Origin: Actinobacteria bacterium UBA4719 | GTDB lineage: Bacteria; Actinomycetota; Actinomycetes; Actinomycetales; Dermatophilaceae | Direction of reading: 5' to 3' | Assembly (NCBI GenBank): GCA_002404345.1 | Contig: DHJN01000182.1 | Coordinates: forward strand, 6,380 to 28,316 | Length of the DNA stretch: 21,937 nucleotides | Part shown: in pieces, positions 1 through 6,222 of the stretch | How positions within the stretch are numbered: position 1 is the first letter of the stretch | Layout: every line of letters begins with the position of its first letter | The notes under the pieces: generated by a model | Told to the model about the DNA's origin: nothing | Database searches by the model: none | What the model saw: the letters and a program-made list of their open reading frames with translations, nothing else | Position numbers and translations under genes: made by a program

Positions 1-23
1 CAAAGGTCAAAGGTCAAAGGTCA
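1..23. repeat. 7-bp tandem repeat (CAAAGGT)x3 over the hycE stop
   Basis: Three perfect copies of CAAAGGT at positions 1-21, followed by CA, open the window. The hycE stop codon (TGA on the minus strand, 16-14) lies inside the second copy. The array may continue outside the window. Copy-number change would shift the hycE C-terminus by 7 nt per unit. Confidence 0.85.
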
Positions 24-1558
24 TTGCCCGCGTAGGAGAGGTTGAAGCTCTTATTGGTGACGGGGAAGTCGGGCACGATCGTGCCCGTCAGGGCGATGGG
101 CAACGCCGGCCAGTTGAACCAGGATGGGTCCACGACCTTGACCCGGGTCAGGAGTCCCTCGGGGTTGACCTCGACGCGGTGGACGAGGGCGCCACGCCAC
201 CCTTCGACGATGCCGACTCCGCTTCGCACCGCACCCTGAGAGTCGTCGGAACCGGACCCCTGCACCGGTGCACCCCGGAAGGCCCGCAGGTCGGCGGTGT
301 TGATGAGGTGGGTAGCGAGCTGGGTGGAGGCCGTGAACTCGTCGACGCGCAGGGTGAAGCGGGCTAGGACGTCTCCGCTGGCCTTGGTGAGGGGTGTGAC
401 GGGGAGGGCGCAGGTGGGGTGGTCGAGGCGTGCATCGGTGGCGAGGCCGCTGGCGCGGGCGACGTAGCCCAGGCATCCGAGGTCGTGCGCATGGTCGCGG
501 GTGAGTACCGCGGTGCCGGTGAACCGGTCACGGATGACGGTGTTGTCCAGCGTGAGCTGGGCGACCTCCGCAAGGTCTTCGGCGAGCTGGGCGAGCTGCC
601 GGACGTCCGGCAGGGTGAGCACCTCTACCGCACCGGGGCTGATGGCGCCACGGAGCAGCCGGTGGCCAGTGGTGGCGTGGTTGATCCGGAGCAGCTGTTC
701 GCGGATCCGTAGCGCATGGGCGTTGGCGAGGGTGAAACCGACATCGTTGGCCAGGCCGCCGAGGTCGGCAGTGTGGTTGTAGAGGCGTTCCAGCTCGAGG
801 ATCAGGGCCCGCAACCGTTGGGCTCCTTCGGGCATGGTGATGCCGAGAGCGTCTTCCACTGCGAGACTGTGCGCCAGAGCATGAGCGGCAGAGGTGTCTC
901 CGCTGATGCGTTCGGCGAGGTGGACCGCGGCGGTGGCGTCAAGCCCCTCGAAGAGCTTCTCGACGCCACGGTGGGTGAACCACAGGCGGGCCTTGAGCCT
1001 GAGGATGCTTTCCCCGACGACCGAGAAGCGGAAGTGTCCGGGTTCGATGACGCCGGCGTGGACGGGGCCGACGGGGATCTCATAGACACCGTCGCCCTCC
1101 ACTGCGAGGAAGGGGAAGGGCTCGGTGTCGGTGAAGGGCGGTGGCGGTCCGGCGTTGTGCCGCATGGGGTACCAGCCGGCCGGCCAGTGCGCGTGCCGAA
1201 CCAGTCGACGGGGCAGCGGGTGACTCACCGGCACGATCCCGTACAGGTCGTGCATCTCGCGTTCGAAGCGTGAGGCGGGGAACGACAGCGACGCCAGCGA
1301 AGGCAGCCGCGGGTCGTCAGCAGGGAGGGTGACTTGCAGCTCGATCCGGCGGTCCGGGCTGCCCGCGAGAAACAGGTACACCACGCGCAGGGTGGCGCCG
1401 TCGTCGTGCGCTGCGACCAGGCCAAGGCGGAAGCCGTCCTTGAGCAGTATCGCGGCCTGCTCCGCGAGCTTGGCCGGTGGCACCACTCGGGCAACGCGGT
1501 GCGTGCCAGCGGGCGCACCGGTGGTGAAGAGGTCCTCTGAGGACAGGTCCGCGGTCAT
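14..1558 (-). CDS. hycE: HycE-like large subunit (NuoC-NuoD fusion) without NiFe ligands
   Basis: This 514-aa protein is the large catalytic-type subunit of a group 4 hydrogenase-like membrane complex, corresponding to M. tuberculosis Rv0087. Residues 1-140 are a NuoC-like (30-kDa) domain with the signature FEREMHDLYGI (98-108). The rest is NuoD/HycE-like, with GPVHAGVIEPGHFRF (164-178) and RGVEKLFEG. Where hydrogenases have RICGxC, this protein reads RISGDT (217-222), and where they have DPCxxC near the C-terminus it reads DPSWFN (477-482). All four Ni-binding cysteines are therefore absent, so H2 chemistry is not expected. I chose the ATG at 1558 because upstream codons run into the mobile element and 514 aa is close to the homologue's length. 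No clear Shine-Dalgarno precedes it. Its ATG overlaps the stop of a 52-codon ORF, so translation may be coupled. It is the last gene of the operon in this window. Confidence 0.9.
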   Translation of the reverse strand: MTADLSSEDLFTTGAPAGTHRVARVVPPAKLAEQAAILLKDGFRLGLVAAHDDGATLRVVYLFLAGSPDRRIELQVTLPADDPRLPSLASLSFPASRFEREMHDLYGIVPVSHPLPRRLVRHAHWPAGWYPMRHNAGPPPPFTDTEPFPFLAVEGDGVYEIPVGPVHAGVIEPGHFRFSVVGESILRLKARLWFTHRGVEKLFEGLDATAAVHLAERISGDTSAAHALAHSLAVEDALGITMPEGAQRLRALILELERLYNHTADLGGLANDVGFTLANAHALRIREQLLRINHATTGHRLLRGAISPGAVEVLTLPDVRQLAQLAEDLAEVAQLTLDNTVIRDRFTGTAVLTRDHAHDLGCLGYVARASGLATDARLDHPTCALPVTPLTKASGDVLARFTLRVDEFTASTQLATHLINTADLRAFRGAPVQGSGSDDSQGAVRSGVGIVEGWRGALVHRVEVNPEGLLTRVKVVDPSWFNWPALPIALTGTIVPDFPVTNKSFNLSYAGNDL

Positions 1559-1713
1559 CGGTAATCGGGGGCGGAATCCTGGTCCTTCAGGGCCGGGAGG
1601 AAGCCCCTGCTGGATGGGAGGTTTCTGGTTGGCGAGGTAGTCCTTGAGGTTCGCCAGTTGCGCGCCACGGGGTGAGTGCGCGGATAGCCGGTGGTGTAGG
1701 GCTTGCTGGACAT
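1555..1713 (-). CDS. small leader ORF, possibly coupled to hycE
   Basis: A 52-aa ORF starts with ATG at 1713 and has a good ribosome binding site (GGAAAGGAAG, minus strand, around 1726-1717). Its TGA overlaps the hycE ATG as ATGA. The product is rich in Ser, Thr, Arg and Pro with no recognisable domain, and it uses AGG and AGA codons, which are unusual for this GC-rich genome. The peptide may have no function. The ORF may simply deliver ribosomes to the hycE start, which lacks its own Shine-Dalgarno. An alternative is that this stretch is a scar of an earlier insertion, since a hairpin resembling the end of the IS element lies within it. Confidence 0.35.
   Translation of the reverse strand: MSSKPYTTGYPRTHPVARNWRTSRTTSPTRNLPSSRGFLPALKDQDSAPDYR
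1573..1604 (+). repeat. diverged second copy of the IS right-end hairpin
   Basis: This 32-bp stretch matches 26 of 32 positions of the right end of the tnpB element (3000-3031). Both copies share the loop TTCA and the block TTCAGGGCCG. Its stem is CCTGGTCC (1578-1585) with GGGCCGGG (1590-1597). As plus-strand RNA it forms eight pairs, two of them G-U. It lies just upstream of hycE, inside the small leader ORF, with no tnpB to its left. It may be a solo right end or a non-autonomous remnant. Confidence 0.6.
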
Positions 1714-1739
1714 GGTCTTCCTTTCCCGTGAACTCAGGT

Positions 1740-1763
1740 AGGTCGGCCCAGAGGTTCCGACCT
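1740..1763 (+). repeat. left-end hairpin of the tnpB element
   Basis: AGGTCGG (1740-1746) and CCGACCT (1757-1763) form a perfect 7-bp inverted repeat with a 10-nt loop, 31 bp upstream of the tnpB start. IS200/IS605 elements carry subterminal hairpins at both ends, so this is the best candidate for the left-end structure. The exact left boundary is not identified. Confidence 0.5.
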
Positions 1764-1782
1764 GGGTGTCGTCGGTGATGGC

Positions 1783-1788
1783 TAGGTT
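1783..1788 (+). promoter_or_regulatory. candidate -10 box of tnpB (leaderless)
   Basis: TAGGTT ends 6 nt before the tnpB ATG at 1795. This TANNNT-plus-spacer layout recurs before ligD, the M16 gene, hisN and the SRAP gene and would give an almost leaderless mRNA. No convincing -35 is visible. Confidence 0.45.
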
Positions 1789-1794
1789 CGCTGT

Positions 1795-2994
1795 ATGAGG
1801 TTTCGGTTGTATCCGACCAGCACACAGGAGTCCCTGTTGCTGGAGGCGTGCGGGCAGGCCCGGTTCGTGTGGAACCTCGGCCTGGAGCAGCGACTGATGT
1901 GGGCGCGCTGGAAGGGCCCGACACCGGGCTACAACGCGCAGTCCGCGCAACTGACCCAGGCCCGCGCAGCAAGCCCGTGGCTGGCGGCGGGGTCCCAGAC
2001 CGTCCAGCAACAGGCGTTGCGTGACCTCGACCAGGCCTGGCGCAACTTCTTCGCGGGCACTCACCGTCGTCCGACGTGGCGCAAGCAAGGCCGCCATGAG
2101 GGGTTGCGGGTGGTCGGCGCCCAGGCGTTGCGGGCCCGGGCGGACAACCACCGCTGGTCCAGTGTCCTGGTCCCCAAAGTCGGCTGGGTCCGGTTCCGTC
2201 GCTCCCGAGCCCTGCCGGCCTGGAAGTCGTACCGGATCACCCGGGACCGGGCCGGCCGCTGGCACCTGGGTTTGGCTGCGATCCCGGCACCGGTCCCGGG
2301 CCCCGGCACGGGCCAGGTCGTCGGCGTGGACCGAGGAGTGGCCGTTGCTGTGGCGTTGTCGACCGGTGAGCTGACCAGCCCGGCCGGTCTGCGGCCCGGT
2401 GAGGCTGGGCGGCTCCTGCGGCTGCAACGACGGTTGGCCCGCTCCCGTCGCCGGTCCAACCGGCGCACGGTCCTCAAGGCCCAGGTCGCCGGCCTCAAAG
2501 CCCGCCAGGCGGACCGGCGTAAGGACTGGGTGGAGAAGACCAGCACCGACCTGGCCCGGCGTTTCGACGTGATCCGGGTGGAGGACCTCAAGGTTGCCTC
2601 GATGACCCGCACGGCGCGCGGCACCCTGGCCAAGCCGGGCCGCAGGGTCGCCCAGAAGGCGGGGTTGAACCGGGGCATCCTGGCCGCCGGCTGGGGCGCG
2701 CTGGTGACCCGGCTGGAGCACAAGGCCCCCGGTCGGGTGGAGAAGGTCAGTCCTGCGTACACGTCCCAGACCTGTTACGCCTGTGGGTACTGCGCAGCGG
2801 AGAACCGCAAGAGCCAAGCGGTCTTCGTCTGCGCCTCCTGCGGGCATCGGGACAATGCGGATGTGAACGCGGCACGCAATATTGCTCGTGGCAGGACCGC
2901 CGGTGGACGATCGGTGGCAGCGCGTGGAGACATGGGTGCACTGGCCCGGTCGGTGAAGCGTGAACCTCAACTTGTTGCCCCCTCACGGTGGTAG
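1795..2994 (+). CDS. tnpB: RNA-guided endonuclease TnpB (IS200/IS605 family OrfB)
   Basis: This 399-aa TnpB belongs to the family of transposon-encoded nucleases, ancestral to Cas12, that use an omega RNA from the element's right end to cut DNA. The RuvC-like catalytic residues are all visible: D179 in VGVDRG, E263 in RVEDLK and D356 in DNADVNAARN. The zinc ribbon has C327/C330 and C346/C349. The N-terminal MRFRLYPTSTQE is typical of intact family members, and length is normal, so the protein looks active rather than decayed. The start is the ATG at 1795, 6 nt after a TAGGTT box. The gene runs antisense to the hyc operon and would be overlapped by operon read-through transcripts. Base composition matches the surroundings. 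Confidence 0.95.
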   Translation: MRFRLYPTSTQESLLLEACGQARFVWNLGLEQRLMWARWKGPTPGYNAQSAQLTQARAASPWLAAGSQTVQQQALRDLDQAWRNFFAGTHRRPTWRKQGRHEGLRVVGAQALRARADNHRWSSVLVPKVGWVRFRRSRALPAWKSYRITRDRAGRWHLGLAAIPAPVPGPGTGQVVGVDRGVAVAVALSTGELTSPAGLRPGEAGRLLRLQRRLARSRRRSNRRTVLKAQVAGLKARQADRRKDWVEKTSTDLARRFDVIRVEDLKVASMTRTARGTLAKPGRRVAQKAGLNRGILAAGWGALVTRLEHKAPGRVEKVSPAYTSQTCYACGYCAAENRKSQAVFVCASCGHRDNADVNAARNIARGRTAGGRSVAARGDMGALARSVKREPQLVAPSRW

Positions 2995-3034
2995 CTGTTG
3001 GAATCTCGGCCCTTCAGGGCCGAGAGGACGTCAA
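2900..3034 (+). ncRNA. predicted omega (reRNA) scaffold at the 3' end of tnpB
   Basis: TnpB guide RNAs derive from the 3' end of tnpB through the right end of the element and continue into flanking DNA as the guide. A perfect 8-bp hairpin (3005-3012 with 3017-3024, loop TTCA) followed by GAGGACGTCAA has the expected position. The guide would then begin at about 3035 with the 3' end of hycQ and would target the empty hycQ-hycE site. The 5' end given here is a guess. Confidence 0.5.
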
Positions 3035-4500
3035 TGGCTGGCTCCGAGCTGGGTGGCAGCGGTGTGGAAGAGATCGGTGAGCGGGCCAGCCGTCATACCC
3101 AGGGCCACGCTCAGGATCACCGCGGTGAGCAGCGCGGCGGCGATGGAGCGCGGCACGGCGATCGCCGGCGAGCTCGCATCAGGTGGGCCGAGCAGCATCC
3201 GGGTGCCGTGACGGACCAGGGCAGCGAAGGCGATGACCATGAGCGGGAGTGCGGCACCGAGCGCCCACGCGAGGTGGGCGCCCGCGAGTGCGCGCGAGAT
3301 GGACAGCTCACTGGCGAACATGGCGAATGGCGGTAGGCCAACAAGGACCGCCAGACCCACGGCGAACGAGGCGCCGATCAGGCGAGATCGGGTCAGCACC
3401 CCCGTGACGTCACGGATCGCCGTGGAGTCGTGCGCGGCCTGCAGCTGTCCGGCGGCCAGGAACACCAGCGACTTGCCGATGCCGTGGGCAAGGACGTGCA
3501 GCAGTATCGCGGCGATTGCCAGTCTCGTGCCGGCGGATGCCGCAATGGCGATCAGGCCCATGTTCTCCATTGAGGAGTAGGCCAGCATCCGTTTGAAGTC
3601 CTTCTGGACCACGAGCATCGATGCGGCGACCAGTAGGGTGAGGAGCCCCACGGTGAGCAGGCCGGTGCGCAGGAATCCGGTGCCCAGGGACAGGTCGACG
3701 ACGGACTTGACGCGCAGGAGCGTGCAGAACGCCACGGCCTCCAGCACTCCGCTCATCAACGCCGACACCGGGGCCGGGGCCTGGCTCTGCGCGTCGGCCA
3801 CCCAGGTGTGGAATGGCACGAGCCCGACCTTGGCGCCATAGCCCAGCAGCAACAATCCAGCGGCCAGGCGCGTCACGTCGGGGTCGAGCCGCGCGGCACG
3901 GGAGAGCAGGACGTCGAGGTCCAGAGCCTGGCCGCTCGACGCGCCGGCATGCAGGCTGGCGAAGTACAGCAGGACGGTGCCCAGGAAGGCCAGCGCGATG
4001 CCGACCGAGCAGATGACGACGTACTTCCAGCTGGCCTCCAGCGCGCCGCGGGTCCGGCGGTGACCTACCAGGAACGCGGTTGCCACGGTGGTGGCTTCGA
4101 TCGCAGCCCACATCACCCCGATGTTGTTGGCCAGCACCGCCAGTGCCATGGCGGCGAGGAAGACGGGGAGCAGGACGCCGTACAGATGCGCGCCCCTTTG
4201 ATCTGTATGCCGGTGGGCCAGCTCCGCATCGATGTAGCCGATGCTGGCCCAGGTCGCGAGGGTGCCCACCGTGCCGATGACCAGGAGCATGGTGACGCCG
4301 AGTGAGTCGACCCGCAGCAGATCCCCGACCCCGAAGCGCACCCCGGACTCGATGCCGAAGCCGAGGACAGCGGCGGTGATCAGCACCGACAGCGCGGCCA
4401 GGATGGTCACCCAGGCGCTCAGCCGCCGCCAGCCGAGTACTGCGGCGAGGGCGGCCGCGGCGAGCGGGGCGAGGATCGGGACCAGCAGCAGAATGCCCAT
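3031..4500 (-). CDS. hycQ: HycQ-like proton-translocating subunit (HyfF/NuoN type)
   Basis: This 489-aa polytopic membrane protein is of the Mrp/NuoL-M-N antiporter superfamily, equivalent to M. tuberculosis Rv0086 (488 aa). It should form a proton channel of the complex. The conserved glutamate is E135 (WAAIEATT). The broken-helix lysine and histidine are K224 and H231 in the segment GYGAKVGLVPFH, which continues to the QAPAPVSALMS signature (240-250). The second lysine region is KDFKRMLAYSSMENMG. The ATG at 4500 overlaps the hycP stop by one base (TGATG). The TGA stop (3033-3031) lies within the GTCAA right end of the tnpB element, so the insertion is immediately at the end of this gene. 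Confidence 0.93.
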   Translation of the reverse strand: MGILLLVPILAPLAAAALAAVLGWRRLSAWVTILAALSVLITAAVLGFGIESGVRFGVGDLLRVDSLGVTMLLVIGTVGTLATWASIGYIDAELAHRHTDQRGAHLYGVLLPVFLAAMALAVLANNIGVMWAAIEATTVATAFLVGHRRTRGALEASWKYVVICSVGIALAFLGTVLLYFASLHAGASSGQALDLDVLLSRAARLDPDVTRLAAGLLLLGYGAKVGLVPFHTWVADAQSQAPAPVSALMSGVLEAVAFCTLLRVKSVVDLSLGTGFLRTGLLTVGLLTLLVAASMLVVQKDFKRMLAYSSMENMGLIAIAASAGTRLAIAAILLHVLAHGIGKSLVFLAAGQLQAAHDSTAIRDVTGVLTRSRLIGASFAVGLAVLVGLPPFAMFASELSISRALAGAHLAWALGAALPLMVIAFAALVRHGTRMLLGPPDASSPAIAVPRSIAAALLTAVILSVALGMTAGPLTDLFHTAATQLGASH

Positions 4501-5162
4501 CAGTCGCGAAGCTCCCTTAGCTGATCGAGATCGGTGCCGCCGAAGGCAACGCGCATGTGGCTGGTGAGCAGTCCCAGCACGAACACGGCGAACAGGACGT
4601 CCAGGGACGCGCCGAGCTCGACGATCAGGGGGACACCGGCGGTGATGAGGAACGCCGTGGCCGTGATGCTGTTGTCGAGCATCAGAAAGCCGACGGCCTG
4701 GGACAGGGCACGGCGCCGGCTGACCATGACGAACACGGCGATGAGGATCACGGCGAATACGGCTGGCAGTGCGCGGGTGGTGGGGGAGCGATCCAGCGCG
4801 ATGATCGGCTGGGTCACCGCGTAGGCCAGCACTGTCAGACCCGCCGTGATCAGCAGGGAGGCGGTGGTGTTGACCAGCGGCGTGCTCTCGCGGCGTTCCT
4901 GGTCCTCCGTGCCGACGGCCCGGGCGAGCAGTATCGGCAGGACGACGGCCCGCAGGAGGAGCACGACGACACCGACGACGATGGGAGCCGGCTCACGCTG
5001 GTAGATGCCCTCGATGATCGGGAGCACAGCCAGGGCTGCGCCTTGCCAGGCCAGCAGCCGAACGATGGCGCTGAGCTCACGGCGCCACACGATGAGGACC
5101 GCCGTCAGCAGGAATGCTCCCGCGGCCAGATCGAGGGCGCCGGTGTAGGTGGCTTCGGTCAT
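4500..5162 (-). CDS. hycP: HycP-like membrane subunit (HyfE type)
   Basis: The 220-aa protein has exactly the length of M. tuberculosis HycP (Rv0085). It is a HyfE-type subunit, which contains a NuoK-like helix bundle. Six or seven hydrophobic segments are visible, and the C-terminal third ([20 protein letters not shown], then [19 protein letters not shown]) holds the acidic residue expected in NuoK-like proteins. The start is ATG at 5162 with the strong Shine-Dalgarno AAGGGAGG about 6 nt upstream. A longer frame reaches 5210, but its extra residues come from the octamer repeat. The gene is tightly linked to hycQ downstream and separated from hycD by an 84-bp repeat-bearing gap. Confidence 0.92.
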   Translation of the reverse strand: MTEATYTGALDLAAGAFLLTAVLIVWRRELSAIVRLLAWQGAALAVLPIIEGIYQREPAPIVVGVVVLLLRAVVLPILLARAVGTEDQERRESTPLVNTTASLLITAGLTVLAYAVTQPIIALDRSPTTRALPAVFAVILIAVFVMVSRRRALSQAVGFLMLDNSITATAFLITAGVPLIVELGASLDVLFAVFVLGLLTSHMRVAFGGTDLDQLRELRD

Positions 5163-5187
5163 TGCAGTCCTCCCTTCAGCTGGTCGT

Positions 5188-5258
5188 GGGTCGTTGGGTC
5201 GTTGGGTCATTGGGTCATTGGGTCATTGGGTCATTGGGTTGTTGAGTCATTGGGTCGT
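5188..5258. repeat. 8-bp tandem repeat between hycD and hycP
   Basis: About nine units of the octamer GGGTCATT (variants GGGTCGTT, GGGTTGTT and GAGTCATT) run head to tail. Four central units (5204-5235) are identical. The array covers the hycD stop codon (5249-5247) and most of the hycD-hycP spacer, ending about 10 bp before the hycP Shine-Dalgarno. The period is not a multiple of three. Confidence 0.95.
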
Positions 5259-6209
5259 AGTGGCGAGGAAGGACGACGCGGTCACCGCGAGCAGGGCGAG
5301 CAGGAACGAGCCGGCCAGCAGTTCGGGCACCCGGAACAGCCGGAGCTTGGCGATGAACACCTCACCGGCGGCGAGCACACTGGCCAGCACGGCGACTTTG
5401 ACGGTGATCGCTGCCAGACCGAGCAGCACGCCGAGGGCCGAGGGGTCGGTGGCGGCGACACCCCAGGGCAGGAACAGGTTCGCCAGCAGCGCCAGCAGGA
5501 CGGTCAGGCGCATGCCGCTGGCCCACTCGACGACGGCCAGCTTGGGCCCGGCGTACTCCAGGACCATCGCCGGATGAATCATCGTCACCTCGAGGTGGGT
5601 GGACGGGTTGTCCACCGGCAGCCGCCCGGTCTCGGCAAGGGTCACGATGACCAGCGCAACGAACGCCAGCACGCTTCCTGGCGAGAAGACCTGTCCCGGG
5701 TTCTGCATGGCCGCCGAGACGATGGCCGCGAGGTTGGCCGAATGTGCCGGGATGGACAGGGCAAACACCGCGAGCAGGATGGTGGGCTCGACAAGGGCGG
5801 CGATGGTGATCTCGCGGCTGGATCCCATGCCGCCGAAGGCGGTGCCGGTGTCCAGAGCAGCCAGGGTGAGGGCGACCGTACCTAGGAAGAGCAGGCCGAC
5901 CACCCCGAAGAGGTCGGCGGCCGAGTCCAGCGGCGACCCCAGGGCGATCAGCGGCACGATCGCGGCGATCAGGAGCGTGCTGCCGGCCGCGACCGCGGGT
6001 GCCAGTGCGAACACGACTGTGGTTCCCTGCGGCGTGATCTGCTGTTTGCGCAGCAGTTTGCGCAGGTCCCGGTACGGCTGCCCGATACCGCCGCCGGCGC
6101 GGCCCTCCAGCCGGGCCCGTACCTGTCGCATCCCGCCCATGACCAGCGGTGCTCCGGCCAGTACAGCCACCACCTGCAGGGCGGCGGCCACGACTGCCAG
6201 GGTGCTCAA
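5247..6209 (-). CDS. hycD: HycD-like membrane subunit (NuoH type)
   Basis: This 320-aa subunit matches M. tuberculosis HycD (Rv0084, 316 aa) and the NuoH family, which joins the hydrophilic arm to the antiporter arm. Visible motifs are GGGIGQPYRDLRKLLRK (39-55, the NuoH cytoplasmic loop) and LAETGRLPVDNP (191-202), containing E193, R196, P198 and D200 of the family's AExxRxPxD signature. About eight hydrophobic segments are present. The start appears to be the TTG at 6209, 13 nt after the stop of the upstream gene. No ATG or GTG is available in frame nearby, and the ribosome binding site is weak, which suggests translational coupling. The stop codon lies inside the octamer repeat. Confidence 0.92.
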   Translation of the reverse strand: MSTLAVVAAALQVVAVLAGAPLVMGGMRQVRARLEGRAGGGIGQPYRDLRKLLRKQQITPQGTTVVFALAPAVAAGSTLLIAAIVPLIALGSPLDSAADLFGVVGLLFLGTVALTLAALDTGTAFGGMGSSREITIAALVEPTILLAVFALSIPAHSANLAAIVSAAMQNPGQVFSPGSVLAFVALVIVTLAETGRLPVDNPSTHLEVTMIHPAMVLEYAGPKLAVVEWASGMRLTVLLALLANLFLPWGVAATDPSALGVLLGLAAITVKVAVLASVLAAGEVFIAKLRLFRVPELLAGSFLLALLAVTASSFLATTTQ

Positions 6210-6222
6210 CGGGTCACCGCTG

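Larger units (their letters stand above)
1739..3034 (+). mobile_element. TnpB-only IS200/IS605-type (IS1341-like) element
   Basis: The element contains tnpB, a left hairpin at 1740-1763 and a right-end hairpin at 3005-3024 followed by GAGGACGTCAA. The final TCAA resembles right-end cleavage tetranucleotides of IS608-type elements. No Y1 transposase (tnpA) is present, so movement would need TnpA in trans. It interrupts the hycQ-hycE junction in the opposite orientation to the operon. The right boundary is well supported. The left one is approximate and could extend towards 1558. Confidence 0.75.

Noticed and set aside
1559..1972. Longer N-terminus for HycE
   Set aside because: The extra residues are read antisense through the tnpB 5' region and the IS end. 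NuoC-like similarity begins after the ATG at 1558.
1555..2970. 471-aa minus-strand ORF overlapping tnpB
   Set aside because: It is antisense to a TnpB with all catalytic motifs. Its composition is Pro/Arg/Gly-rich and shows no domain. Only its last 52 codons have an independent start and ribosome binding site.
4557..5885. 442-aa plus-strand ORF antisense to hycP and hycD
   Set aside because: It has low-complexity Gly/Gln/Asp/His composition and is a shadow of two well-recognised membrane subunit genes.
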